From an uncultured Lachnospiraceae bacterium (lineage in GTDB: Bacteria > Bacillota > Clostridia > Lachnospirales > Lachnospiraceae), in contig CAJTMW010000012.1 of the NCBI GenBank assembly GCA_910577275.1, positions 1-64,000 on the forward strand: a stretch of 64,000 nucleotides of DNA. The letters are read 5' to 3'. A program made the position numbers and the translations under genes. The first letter of the stretch is position 1. Every line of letters begins with the position of its first letter. A model generated the notes under the pieces. That model did not search any database. It was given only the letters and a program-made list of their open reading frames with translations, and was not told the DNA's origin. Shown here one piece after another: positions 51,849 to 60,679 of this stretch.

Positions 51849-52610
51849 CTATTTGTTCATTTTATATACTGGGTCCGCCGGATAACCTCCCTTTAGCTTC
51901 TGCATTCCTCTCTGGATAGCGTCCTTTGAATTTTTCCAGTCCGCGTCCTTGTTCCGGTAATCAAATTTATCCACCAGCCAGGTTACGTCCTCCTGCAATC
52001 GTGCCATATTCTTTTCCGTCAGCTCAAACATAGCCGGATAAAATTCCTTTTTTTCCTTATCGCTTAATCTGTTTTCCGCCCCCTCGCACAAATCCCCGAA
52101 ATGATGCAGGCAAAAGCCCTTACTCTCATGGATTCTCTTACGGAAATCCCCGTCCGTCTTATACATATGGAAAAATGTGTCAAGGTATCTTTCGTAGGTA
52201 TCCGCAAAGCGGTTACAGATATAGCAGGACTTTTCCTTTTCCTGCACCCACAGGCCGACGGGATTGACCCTCTCGGTATTTTTCTTGAATTTCCCCATAA
52301 GGGTGGATTTGGAGGGCGCAAACTTCTTGAATTCCTCTTTCATCTCCCTGTTTATCTGCATATAATGGGTCTTTAAAATCCACCCGTTGCCCAGCGTGTT
52401 TCCGTAATCAAACATCTTTTTGAAATGGGCTCTGCAAAAACCCGCCTTGTCGGTGGCCTCCCGCACGTCGCTTTCCATATAGGAAGAACCGCTTCCCAGC
52501 ACAAAATCGATGGCGTCCTGCTCCACCGCCCGCTCTATATAGCAAAAAGGACATTCATCCCCCGCATTTACCGCATCATTTAATGGTATCGTGTAAAGTT
52601 TTTCTTTCAT
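51849..52610 (-). CDS. DUF6062 family cysteine/histidine-rich protein
   Basis: 253 aa from ATG 52610 (GGAGGG upstream). Two similar metal-site-like halves: DECPFCYIERAVEQ with GFCRAHFKKMFDYG, and KSCYICNRFADTYERYLDTF with GFCLHHFGDLCEG. Each gives CxxC plus C-x-x-H, suggesting zinc or iron binding. No membrane segment. The DUF6062 label is from memory of this pattern in Clostridia; no function is known to me. It follows a TetR gene by 54 bases on the same strand, so it is probably its target. Confidence 0.7.
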   Translation of the reverse strand: MKEKLYTIPLNDAVNAGDECPFCYIERAVEQDAIDFVLGSGSSYMESDVREATDKAGFCRAHFKKMFDYGNTLGNGWILKTHYMQINREMKEEFKKFAPSKSTLMGKFKKNTERVNPVGLWVQEKEKSCYICNRFADTYERYLDTFFHMYKTDGDFRKRIHESKGFCLHHFGDLCEGAENRLSDKEKKEFYPAMFELTEKNMARLQEDVTWLVDKFDYRNKDADWKNSKDAIQRGMQKLKGGYPADPVYKMNK

Positions 52611-52663
52611 GGCTTCCCTCCGCGACAATACTATTTTCAATTGACCAGACCGGTCGTTTTGCT

Positions 52664-53266
52664 CTATGTATAGCAGATTTTCTTCATCTCATCCAGATAC
52701 CGGCGCACTTCATCAAAATACATTTCCGGCTGAAAGGAGCCGTTTCTGAAATGCTCCTCCATAAGCCCATCCATGGTGAATTCCAACATTCTGGTTATCA
52801 TTTTTATGTCCACGCCCTTTCTGAAATGCTCCAGACCGGCCCGCCCCATGATTTCCTCATACCTTTCCGGCAGAATCTCCCGCCGCTCCTGTATTTCCGC
52901 AAGCGCTTCCCCCACCTTTTCCTCCCTGCATCTGTTCAGAAAACGCAGGATACAGGGGTAGCTTTTCATTGCCTGGAGATGGGAGTGCTTTATCTGGACA
53001 AGCAGCTCAAAATAATCGGTTTCCTTCGGCGACACCCCTGTGGAAAGCTCCAGCATAAGGTATCTTACGCTGTAGTCATATATGAAGCTGTAGAGTCCAA
53101 GCTTGCTGACAAAATAGTGGAATAAAAGCCCTTTGCTTATTCCCGCCTCTCTCACAATATCGTCGGTGCTGGCGTGGGCGTATCCGCCTTCCGCAAAAAC
53201 CTTTAACGCGGCGTTAATCATGCGGTCCTGCTTTTCTTTTTTCAGGTCAAAAAATTTTTCGTTCAT
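52664..53266 (-). CDS. TetR/AcrR-family transcriptional regulator
   Basis: 200 aa. The N-terminal 45 residues have the TetR helix-turn-helix: MINAALKVFAEGGYAHASTD, DDIVREAGISKGLLFHYFVS. The remainder is helical and ligand-binding with no recognisable specificity. It likely represses itself and the DUF6062 gene downstream; a perfect TGACTT-TTT-AAGTCA palindrome (53385-53399) about 120 bases upstream is a candidate operator. Confidence 0.88.
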   Translation of the reverse strand: MNEKFFDLKKEKQDRMINAALKVFAEGGYAHASTDDIVREAGISKGLLFHYFVSKLGLYSFIYDYSVRYLMLELSTGVSPKETDYFELLVQIKHSHLQAMKSYPCILRFLNRCREEKVGEALAEIQERREILPERYEEIMGRAGLEHFRKGVDIKMITRMLEFTMDGLMEEHFRNGSFQPEMYFDEVRRYLDEMKKICYT

Positions 53267-53384
53267 GGGGGACTCCTTGGCGAAGGGGGACGCCTGGTCA
53301 GGCTGTTCTTCGCAAACTCGTTGTTATTGTTTCATTGGTTTACGTTTTTTCCGGTTTTTATGTATTGTATCTAACTTGATTCAT

Positions 53385-53399
53385 TGACTTTTTAAGTCA
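53385..53399. promoter_or_regulatory. Candidate TetR operator palindrome
   Basis: TGACTT-TTT-AAGTCA, a perfect 6+6 repeat in the TetR upstream region. Confidence 0.35.
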
Positions 53400-53523
53400 G
53401 TAATGAAAATATAGCATATTTTTTTTCCGTCTTCAATCGGTTTGGGGAAACTGGTATTCACAAATTTTTTCGTCTACCATATCTTGTGCAGACAGGACGA
53501 TTGTACAATTTTATTTTTTGACT

Positions 53524-53779
53524 CACAGAAATCAATTTTCAGATTCCGGTGAAATGAATATTACCAAAGAGGCTGTCAATCTGGAATATTTCTTAAGCCC
53601 TTATAAAAACGTCCATGCTTTTAAGCATGTGATTGGCGAGGTTTCGAGCTGCTATGCAGCTCGCGAGCTTAGCATCCGTTACGTTTTTATAGAGCGAAAG
53701 CGCGGCGACGAAGAAATATTCCAGATTGACAGCCTTTCTGCCATATACCCTCACCGGAACCTGAAAATTGATTTCCGTG
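53524..53779. mobile_element. MITE-like palindromic element 1 (256 bp, 9-bp target duplication)
   Basis: The ends CACAGAAATC... and ...GATTTCCGTG are inverted repeats of 29 bp with two mismatches, and the arms keep matching inward, including a shared CTGTCAATCTGGAATATTTC (53573 region and its complement around 53717-53738). The element is flanked exactly by TTTTTGACT (53515-53523 and 53780-53788), a 9-bp target-site duplication. No transposase is encoded. The centre holds further hairpins such as CGAGCTGC-TAT-GCAGCTCG. It must have been moved by a transposase encoded elsewhere. Confidence 0.85.
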
Positions 53780-53856
53780 TTTTTGACTGGTTAAATATTG
53801 ACACAAAAAATGTAATATGCTAACGTATATAAAATTTATTCGGGCAGGAGGGCTAT

Positions 53857-54477
53857 ATGGACAAAAAATTAAAACCATTCTGGGAAGAAGCGTATCAGGA
53901 CAAAGATATTACCGTATTTTCCTCTGAGCCGAATGCAACGCTTAAAGAATTTGAGCATCTGATTAACAGGCAGTCAAGAATAATCGATGTGGGATGCGGG
54001 GAGGGACAGAACGCTTTCTATCTGGCAAAACAGGGCTATTGTAATGTTGAGGCTTTTGACATATCAGAACATGGCATTGCAAAATTGCAGCGGAAATGCC
54101 AGAGGAACAATCTGAAAATAAACGCGTTTACGGCAGACCTGACAGTCTTTCAATTTGAAAAAGAATATGATATGGTTATGTCCTTTGGAACCTTACATTT
54201 CGTACATAAAACAGATTGGAAAGCTTTTATCAACAGAGCCAAAATGCACACGAATGCCGGCGGTATACACATCATGCAGATATTTACCGATGCAGTACCG
54301 GCATCAAAAGACATTGCGCCCTTTGCAGTCGGTCTTGCGAAAGACGGGGAAATAAAAGAGTTGTATGATGATTGGGAAATTCTTCAGTTTAAGTCCTATG
54401 TCTTTGAGGATGAGCATCCCGGCGTTCCAAAACACCTGCATGCATCAAATAAAATAGTTGCCAGGAAATTACCGTAA
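53857..54477 (+). CDS. Class I SAM-dependent methyltransferase (TehB-like)
   Basis: 206 aa with AGGAGG upstream of ATG 53857. Motif I is RIIDVGCGEGQNAFYLA (about 43-59), motif II-like VEAFDISEHGIAKLQRK with the acidic residue for the ribose of SAM, and MVMSFGTLHFVH as motif IV. Size and motifs fit TehB/small-molecule methyltransferases, which in some bacteria give tellurite resistance; the substrate here is unknown. It is flanked on both sides by MITE-like elements; the second begins 10 bases after the stop. Confidence 0.8.
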   Translation: MDKKLKPFWEEAYQDKDITVFSSEPNATLKEFEHLINRQSRIIDVGCGEGQNAFYLAKQGYCNVEAFDISEHGIAKLQRKCQRNNLKINAFTADLTVFQFEKEYDMVMSFGTLHFVHKTDWKAFINRAKMHTNAGGIHIMQIFTDAVPASKDIAPFAVGLAKDGEIKELYDDWEILQFKSYVFEDEHPGVPKHLHASNKIVARKLP

Positions 54478-54487
54478 GTAAATTTTA

Positions 54488-54674
54488 GTAACAGTTCAGC
54501 CATGCCATTCATAAGTCACCAGATTTTACGTAATGATTGACAATATCATGAATTGGCTGGTGACTTATTTCATGTCGGGCGTCCGCCCTATAGAACTGAG
54601 TGTACAATTTGCCCTTAGTGAGCAAGCTCCCACGTACAAATTGTACACCAGGTTCTGCATGGCTGAACTGTTAC
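54488..54674. mobile_element. MITE-like element 2 (187 bp, 8-bp target duplication)
   Basis: Perfect 18-bp terminal inverted repeats GTAACAGTTCAGCCATGC (54488-54505; complement 54657-54674) flanked exactly by AAATTTTA (54480-54487 and 54675-54682), an 8-bp target-site duplication. Inside are two more arms, ATAAGTCACCAG/CTGGTGACTTAT and GTGTACAATTTG/CAAATTGTACAC, and a GGGCGTCCGCCC hairpin, so the element can fold into a cruciform. No coding capacity. Confidence 0.88.
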
Positions 54675-54769
54675 AAATTTTATTCTTTTTTTATACATAT
54701 TCTCTTTTCAATTTCACAAAATAGTATTAAGATATTCCTATATGATGAATAACTGAAAGGAGTACTTTT

Positions 54770-55327
54770 ATGTCCAAAAAATTTGGTAAATTTTTACTTT
54801 TCTCCGCAATTGCCGGCGCTTCCGCTTACGGCGCCTACCACTATCTGAAAACAAAAGAAAATTCTTCCTGTCCGGGAAATACCGATGATGCCGACGATGA
54901 CTTTGATGATTTCAGCGAGGACCTTGACGAGGAGCCGGAACCTGCGAAAGAGCGCTCCTATGTATCCTTAAATCTGGACAAAGCCGAGGCCATTGCCACA
55001 GAGGCGTTCCACAAGGCAAAGGAAGTGATTGTTGATTCCGTTAATCAGGTAAAGGAAACCGTAAAATCCGTTACCGAAAGCCAGAGCGGCTCCGACGCTA
55101 ATTTTACGGATTTAACTGCTATAAATAAAGAAAAAGAAGCGGAAAGCACCACAGAGGAGTTCTTTGATGATGAGGAGAGTTCTTCGGAAGATACGGATTC
55201 CAAAGCATCGGACGCTGCAGCTCCTGCTCCCGCAGCGGAAGACGCCGCTCCTGTCACAGAGCCTGAAACCGACGACAACGTAAAGGCCCAGGCGGAGGGC
55301 AAGGTTGAAGAATTTTTTGACGACTGA
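54770..55327 (+). CDS. Acidic membrane-anchored hypothetical protein
   Basis: 185 aa from ATG 54770 with AAGGAG eight bases upstream. Residues 5-25 form a weak signal/anchor (GKFLLFSAIAGASAYGAYHY). The rest is acidic and low complexity (DDADDDFDDFSEDLDEEPE) with a helical segment (KAEAIATEAFHKAKEVIVDS) and Ala/Pro-rich runs. The motif EEFFDD occurs near residue 130 and again as the C-terminus. No family recognised; such a tail may be a docking or processing motif. A terminator follows. Confidence 0.55.
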   Translation: MSKKFGKFLLFSAIAGASAYGAYHYLKTKENSSCPGNTDDADDDFDDFSEDLDEEPEPAKERSYVSLNLDKAEAIATEAFHKAKEVIVDSVNQVKETVKSVTESQSGSDANFTDLTAINKEKEAESTTEEFFDDEESSSEDTDSKASDAAAPAPAAEDAAPVTEPETDDNVKAQAEGKVEEFFDD

Positions 55328-55345
55328 AGCTGATATGTTTTCAGA

Positions 55346-55375
55346 AAACGGCGCAGCCTGACGGCTGTGCCGTTT
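55346..55375 (+). terminator. Terminator after the acidic protein gene
   Basis: AAACGGCGCAGCC (55346-55358) pairs with GGCTGTGCCGTTT (55363-55375), then CGGCTTTTG. Stem is strong, T run short. Confidence 0.65.
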
Positions 55376-55451
55376 CGGCTTTTGTACGTCCGATGGCGGT
55401 TCCATCGGGCAGTTCCATCGGGCAATGCAGTCCGGCAGGAGCCTGCATATC

Positions 55452-57014
55452 TCACGGCATTCCTGTTTCCGCCGCTTCTGAAAGAAACGGCCGCCAGGCC
55501 CTTTTAAGCCGCTTTATCCCCTCCGCCAGCTCCCGCTCCTCCATGGCTCCGTACCCCAGAAGAACGGTGCTCTCAAAGGGCGAACCGGCAAGGCTCCCCT
55601 CTCCCATACAGTCCTGAGAGATTCCGAACATTTTGATTCCTTCCCTTGCCGCGGCTTCAATCAGCACTTTTTCCGGTATCTTTTTCCGGCTGGTAAGCAA
55701 AACATGCAGACCGGCGTTTTCCCCCGAAATCAGAAAATCCCTCTCAAAACCGGACAGGCGTCCCAGCAGGAAATCATGCCTCCCCCTGTAAATTTTCCGC
55801 ATTTTATTTAAGTACCGCTCGAAATGCCCGTTCCTGATAAATTCATTTAAAATGCGCTGGTCGATTCTCGATACCGTGCAGGCATAAAATCCGCAGTTTT
55901 CCTTATAGACGGAAAGTAGCCTCTCCGGCAGAACCATATAGCCCACGCGGATTGCCGGGGCGATTGCCTTGGAAAAGGTTCCCATGTAAATCACGCGCCC
56001 GCTTCTGTCGGAGGCCTGCAGGGCCGGAATCGGTTTTCCCTTATACCGGAACTCGCTGTCGTAATCGTCCTCTATCAGGTATCTGTCGCCGGTCTCGCCG
56101 GCCCACTTTAAAAGCTCCATCCGTCTTCCGATTGGCATTACAATTCCCGTGGGGTATTGATGGCTGGGCATCACATAGGCAACTCTTGCGCCGCTCTCCC
56201 TGAGCTTTCCCACACGCATGCCGCCTGCGTCCATGGGAATCGCCTTGATATCGTAGGCAAAGGACTGGAATACTCTGTAGGCGCGCTTGTAGGTAGGTTC
56301 CTCCATGGCAATGGGCACATGCCGCCCCAGAATCTTTTCCAGCAGCATAAACAGGTAATCCGTTCCCGCTCCCACAACAATCTGCTCGGGACGGCAGTTC
56401 ACCCCTCTGGAGGAATGGAGATATCTGCCGATGGTTTCCCGTAGCTGTTTATCGCCCCTCGCGTCCCCTAAGGCAAACATCTCGCTGTTGGCGTCCACCA
56501 GAATATCCTTTGTGATTTTTTTCCAGGTGGCAAAGGGGAAGTCCTTAAGGCTCAGGGCATGAGGCGAAAAATCAAATAATGCCTCAAAACCGTCTCCCGT
56601 CCGGCCCCTTCGTTCCGTTCCCGCAGCCCCATTCCCTTCCGGCGCAGGCGCGGCGGACATCCCATTCTCCTCCCATAAAGTCCGCTCCGCTCTGCTTCCC
56701 GCGCGGACTCTCCCCGCGCCTTTGTAAAGCGGTACATTCTCCTCTGCCGGAAAATGAAACAGCTCCTCCGCATGGCTTACAAAATATCCCTTACAGGGCC
56801 TTGCCTCCACATATCCTTCCGCCACAAGCTGCCCGTAGGCAAAATCCACGGTGCTTCTCGCCACCTGGAGATATTCCGCCAGAGAACGAGTTGAGGGAAG
56901 CTTTTCACCTGCGAAAAGCTTCCCCTTTCTGATTTCCTCTTTAATATATTCATAAATCTGCTGATAGAGATACTTTTCTCCCCTGTCTGTCAGCTCTATT
57001 GTCAAATCATTCAT
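55452..57014 (-). CDS. MocR-type regulator: GntR HTH fused to aminotransferase fold
   Basis: 520 aa from ATG 57014; AAGGAG 13 bases upstream is inside the DUF2225 coding end. N-terminus is a GntR winged helix (YIKEEIRKGKLFAGEKLPST, LAEYLQVARSTVDFAYGQL). After a linker (about 85-150) the aminotransferase fold has IVVGAGTDYLFMLLEKI, YLIEDDYDSEFRY and the PLP-lysine region YMGTFSKAIAPAIRVGYM. MocR proteins often control pyridoxal phosphate, GABA or taurine genes using PLP as a sensor. Last gene of the leftward guaB-glnS run; its target is not evident. Unrelated in its DNA-binding domain to the XRE fusion at 7814. Confidence 0.88.
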   Translation of the reverse strand: MNDLTIELTDRGEKYLYQQIYEYIKEEIRKGKLFAGEKLPSTRSLAEYLQVARSTVDFAYGQLVAEGYVEARPCKGYFVSHAEELFHFPAEENVPLYKGAGRVRAGSRAERTLWEENGMSAAPAPEGNGAAGTERRGRTGDGFEALFDFSPHALSLKDFPFATWKKITKDILVDANSEMFALGDARGDKQLRETIGRYLHSSRGVNCRPEQIVVGAGTDYLFMLLEKILGRHVPIAMEEPTYKRAYRVFQSFAYDIKAIPMDAGGMRVGKLRESGARVAYVMPSHQYPTGIVMPIGRRMELLKWAGETGDRYLIEDDYDSEFRYKGKPIPALQASDRSGRVIYMGTFSKAIAPAIRVGYMVLPERLLSVYKENCGFYACTVSRIDQRILNEFIRNGHFERYLNKMRKIYRGRHDFLLGRLSGFERDFLISGENAGLHVLLTSRKKIPEKVLIEAAAREGIKMFGISQDCMGEGSLAGSPFESTVLLGYGAMEERELAEGIKRLKRAWRPFLSEAAETGMP

Positions 57015-57018
57015 GGCA

Positions 57019-57870
57019 TTACCGCTTCTCCTTAAGCCGGGCAATCAGTTCATCCTTGGCGTCTCTGGTCTTTTCCTTCATTCTGTGGGACACCGTGGTA
57101 TTCGCCAGAATCGACGATATCAGCTTTGAAGAAATATCATACTGTCCGTTATACATGGCAAGAACGGCAATGATATAATCCACCGTGTGTTCATCCATTC
57201 CGCACATGGGATAGTTCTCCGTCTGCTTTGCCGTGATAAATCCCTCAAGGGCATTTTTGAGGAATTCATCCTCCTGCTTTTTCAAATCCGCCATCTTCGC
57301 CTCAAAATCCGGCCCCACACCGTCCATATTTTCCTGCATGCTGCGCAGAAGCCACCCCGATTTCAGGCAGATATAAGCCTTTTCGCTTGCCTTGGCCCTC
57401 TTTACAATGGCGTTGGCAAGGCTCAGCTTATACCTTTCCAGAGCCTCCTCATAGGTATAGGTGGCCTTTTTTAAGTTTGTGGGCTGATATGAGGCGGAAA
57501 TCAATTCCCGGATAGCCTTAATCTGAAAGGGCATCAGTCCCTTAAAATAGCGCCCGAGCGCGGCAAACCCGCAATGCGGGCAGATAATCACATCATACTT
57601 GAGCGGCTCAAAATTCTCATATACCGGACGTAAATCCAAATCTGTCCGGACAAGCTTTGCTTTTGCCACCTTCAGAGTTCTTTCTTTGATTGTGGCGTAG
57701 CATACCGGACATTCATGGGTCTTATCATAAAGATAATCCTCTTCCTTCATTGCCGCAGGGGCCGCTTTGGGTTTTTCGGCTTCTTTTTCCTTCTTTTCCT
57801 GCTCGTACAGCCCTGCTTCTTCCAGATAGTGGAGTCCAAATTTTTCCAATCCAGATAATAACCCCGCCAT
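57019..57870 (-). CDS. DUF2225 family protein with zinc ribbon
   Basis: 283 aa. Two CxxC motifs, THECPVCYATIKER (about residue 52) and YDVIICPHCGFAALGRYF (about residue 94), bracket a strand-rich segment, as in DUF2225 proteins of Clostridia and Bacilli. The C-terminal two thirds are helical, resembling a TPR-like repeat (YEEALERYKLSLANAIVKR). Function unknown. It lies 24 bases after glnS and four bases before the MocR start. Confidence 0.75.
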   Translation of the reverse strand: MAGLLSGLEKFGLHYLEEAGLYEQEKKEKEAEKPKAAPAAMKEEDYLYDKTHECPVCYATIKERTLKVAKAKLVRTDLDLRPVYENFEPLKYDVIICPHCGFAALGRYFKGLMPFQIKAIRELISASYQPTNLKKATYTYEEALERYKLSLANAIVKRAKASEKAYICLKSGWLLRSMQENMDGVGPDFEAKMADLKKQEDEFLKNALEGFITAKQTENYPMCGMDEHTVDYIIAVLAMYNGQYDISSKLISSILANTTVSHRMKEKTRDAKDELIARLKEKR

Positions 57871-57894
57871 TTTACCCCTCCTAACCTTCAGGCA

Positions 57895-59598
57895 TCACGC
57901 CCTGGGCAATACAAAAGAACTTTTCAGTGACACAATCCTGTTAAATACCAAAGCTCCCTCTTTCGAATCCTTTGCGTCCACGCAGAAATATCCCTGGCGG
58001 ACAAACTGGAATTTATCATACGGTCTGGCAGCCCCAAGCGCCGGCTCCAGATAACAATCTTTGAGAACAGTAAGGGAATCGGGATTTAAATTAAGGCTCC
58101 CGTCCTCGTTATAAACGCCCTTCTCCTCATCTATAATATTTTCGTAAAGCCTGATTTCCGCTTTCACAGCCTCCTTAGCCGGCACCCAGTGAATCGTACC
58201 CTTTACCTTCCGCCCGTTAAAGCCCGAGCCGCTCCGTGTCTGCGGGTCATAGGTACAGTGCACCTCCGTCACCTTTCCGTTTTCATCCTTAACGCAGCCG
58301 GTACAGGTTACAAAGTAGGCGTTCATAAGACGCACTTCATTTCCCGGGAACAGACGGAAATACTTCTTAGGCGGCTCCTCCATAAAATCAGCCCTGTCAA
58401 TATACAGTTCTCTGCCAAAGGGGACCATTCTCGTTCCCATTTCCTCATTTTCAAGGTTATTGGCAACCTCAAGCAGCTCGCTTTTATCTTCAGGATAATT
58501 ATCGATAATCAGCTTCACCGGGTCGATTGCCGCCATCATGCGGGGACGTTTCAGCTTAAGGTCCTCCCTGATGCAATACTCCAGCATGGCGTAATCGGCT
58601 GACGAATTGCTCTTTGACACGCCGCACAGCTCCACAAACATCTTAATGGATTCCGGCGTAAACCCTCTCCTGCGAAGGGCCGCGATAGACACCAGCCTGG
58701 GGTCATCCCAGCCGTCCACAATGCCGTCCTCCACCAGCTTTTTGATATATCTCTTACCGGTGACCACATTGGTCAAATACATTTTTGCAAATTCTATCTG
58801 CTTCGGCGGATGGGGATACTCAAGCTCTCTCACCACCCAGTCATACAGCGGTCTGTGGTCCTCGAACTCCAGGGTACAGATGGAATGCGTCACCCCTTCA
58901 ATCGCGTCCTCAATAGGGTGGGCGAAATCATACATCGGATAAATGCACCACTTATCCCCGGTATTGTGATGGGACATATGCGCCACACGGTAAATCACCG
59001 GGTCCCTCATGTTGATATTAGGAGAAGACATGTCGATTTTGGCGCGGAGCGTCTTTTCCCCGTCCGCAAATTCCCCTGCCTTCATCTTCTCAAATAAATC
59101 GAGGTTTTCCTCCACGCTCCGCTCCCTGTTCGGGTCGTTTGTACCCGGCTCTGTGAGCGTCCCGCGGTACTGCCTCATCTCCTCGGCGGTAAGGTCGGAC
59201 ACATAGGCCTTTCCCTTGCGAATCAGCTTCACCGCTCCCTCGTACATCTGCTCAAAGTAATTGGAGGCAAAAAACAATCTGTCCTCCCAGTCCGCCCCAA
59301 GCCATTTGATATCCTCCAGAATGGATTCCACAAATTCCGTCTTTTCCTTGGTGGGATTGGTGTCGTCAAAACGCATGTTAAACTTCCCGCCGTACTGCTT
59401 TGCAAGGCCATAGTTTAAAAGAATGCTCTTTGCATGGCCGATATGGAGATACCCGTTAGGTTCAGGCGGAAATCTGGTGCATACCCTGTCGTACACGCCT
59501 TCCGCCAAATCCTTATCGATAATCTGTTCTATAAAATTTCTGGAAACTGCTCCCTTTTCTTCCTCTGAACTATTTATATTAGCATTTTCTTTACACAT
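57895..59598 (-). CDS. glnS: Glutaminyl-tRNA synthetase
   Basis: 567 aa, close to the usual 550. Class I signature in FPPEPNGYLHIGHAKSILLN, the second ATP motif as VSKSN (KMSKS-like), and the anticodon-binding beta-barrels at the C-terminus with RLFPGNEVRLMNAYFV. It charges tRNA-Gln directly. Many Firmicutes use the GatCAB route, so a glnS gene may indicate a horizontally acquired or supplementary path. It is between the PocR/GAF-like gene (28 bases) and DUF2225. Confidence 0.95.
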   Translation of the reverse strand: MCKENANINSSEEEKGAVSRNFIEQIIDKDLAEGVYDRVCTRFPPEPNGYLHIGHAKSILLNYGLAKQYGGKFNMRFDDTNPTKEKTEFVESILEDIKWLGADWEDRLFFASNYFEQMYEGAVKLIRKGKAYVSDLTAEEMRQYRGTLTEPGTNDPNRERSVEENLDLFEKMKAGEFADGEKTLRAKIDMSSPNINMRDPVIYRVAHMSHHNTGDKWCIYPMYDFAHPIEDAIEGVTHSICTLEFEDHRPLYDWVVRELEYPHPPKQIEFAKMYLTNVVTGKRYIKKLVEDGIVDGWDDPRLVSIAALRRRGFTPESIKMFVELCGVSKSNSSADYAMLEYCIREDLKLKRPRMMAAIDPVKLIIDNYPEDKSELLEVANNLENEEMGTRMVPFGRELYIDRADFMEEPPKKYFRLFPGNEVRLMNAYFVTCTGCVKDENGKVTEVHCTYDPQTRSGSGFNGRKVKGTIHWVPAKEAVKAEIRLYENIIDEEKGVYNEDGSLNLNPDSLTVLKDCYLEPALGAARPYDKFQFVRQGYFCVDAKDSKEGALVFNRIVSLKSSFVLPRA

Positions 59599-59626
59599 AG
59601 AATAAATTTTCCCCTCATTTCCAAAA

Positions 59627-60655
59627 TCATTTACTTAAAATCCTCTGTAATACTTTCACGCAGTCGCGGAGAAATCTGATTTCCTCCAGTTTCCACACTC
59701 TTTCCTTAAGCGTTTCCCCAAAGCAGACGTGGATTCCTTTCGCCCCGGATATCGGCACAGGCATCACCACCATCGCCCGGAACCCGAGACTTTCCATCCC
59801 TTCCTTTTCACCGGCGCCTATGGAGGAGCTCCCGGATAAAATCAGCGTCTTTTCCCCTCTCAGAAGGGAAATTCCCACTCCTGTATCGTCCAGCTCCCAG
59901 GAGACTCCCTTTCCGCACCATTTCGTCCCGATTTCAGGGGACTGTATGCCCTTCTGCACCCGGTAGATTACAGCGACGCTTAAATCCAGCACGCTTCCGG
60001 CAATTTCCAAAAGCTGCCCTGCCTTACGTTCCACATTCTCCTGGCTGTCAAGAAGCCATACTGCCTCTGTCAGCGCCTCTGAACGTTTTAAATTTTCTTC
60101 CATATCCGCTTCCATCCGCCGGACTCTTGCGTACTCGGCATTTGCGTTTAAAACGGAAAGCTTATACTCAAACAGAGAGCTTGTGATATCCCTCAGGGTA
60201 TCCACCGCCCTTAAAAACTGCTTTTCCGTAATCTGGTTCTCGAAGCCTTCAATAGGCGGATTTTCATAATCCTGCACGTTATCCGCATCGGAAAGAATAC
60301 CGCAGACAAGCCAGTTTACAACAGGCTTGCCGTTTGCCCTGGACACAATTACCGCCAGACGCATATTGGGATAGGCCGTGGTTTCGACCGTCTGGTCCTC
60401 CAGCACGCTTTCCGATAAACGGGACAGCATATCCAGAAGCTGATTCTCGTCAATCAGACGTTTGATTCTGCCCGCCTCCTGTGACTCTCCGTCGGATTTC
60501 ACAAAGGGTGTACCCTCCTCGTCCACGCACCATGCAAACACATTGGCAATGTCACAGATATGCTTTTGCCACTTTTCCAGTTCCCTGCCCTCAATCAGAC
60601 TCCTTAAGAGAGGGTCTTCCTCCTGTCCCCGGACAATGTTTTCCAGTTCGCTCAC
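59627..60655 (-). CDS. PocR/GAF-like sensory protein, cytoplasmic
   Basis: 342 aa. The N-terminal 165 residues (KWQKHICDIANVFAWCVDEEG, then VVNWLVCGILSD) resemble the PocR ligand-sensing domain; about 205-340 resembles a GAF domain (NVERKAGQLLEIAGSVLD, GMESLGFRAMVVMPVP). A coiled-coil (about 165-205) joins them. There is no DNA-binding, kinase or cyclase domain, so it may be a bare sensor that works with a partner. It sits between guaB and glnS. Domain assignments are moderate. Confidence 0.5.
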   Translation of the reverse strand: MSELENIVRGQEEDPLLRSLIEGRELEKWQKHICDIANVFAWCVDEEGTPFVKSDGESQEAGRIKRLIDENQLLDMLSRLSESVLEDQTVETTAYPNMRLAVIVSRANGKPVVNWLVCGILSDADNVQDYENPPIEGFENQITEKQFLRAVDTLRDITSSLFEYKLSVLNANAEYARVRRMEADMEENLKRSEALTEAVWLLDSQENVERKAGQLLEIAGSVLDLSVAVIYRVQKGIQSPEIGTKWCGKGVSWELDDTGVGISLLRGEKTLILSGSSSIGAGEKEGMESLGFRAMVVMPVPISGAKGIHVCFGETLKERVWKLEEIRFLRDCVKVLQRILSK

Positions 60656-60679
60656 AGCAGCTGTACTCCTTCTTGTCTA

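Noticed and set aside
53518..53823. 101-residue open frame on the + strand
   Set aside because: It lies almost wholly within the palindromic MITE; its N- and opposite-strand translations mirror each other because of the inverted repeat. No ribosome site.
53524..54674. Composite transposon carrying the methyltransferase
   Set aside because: The two flanking elements have unrelated ends and different duplication lengths (9 and 8 bp), so each inserted on its own.
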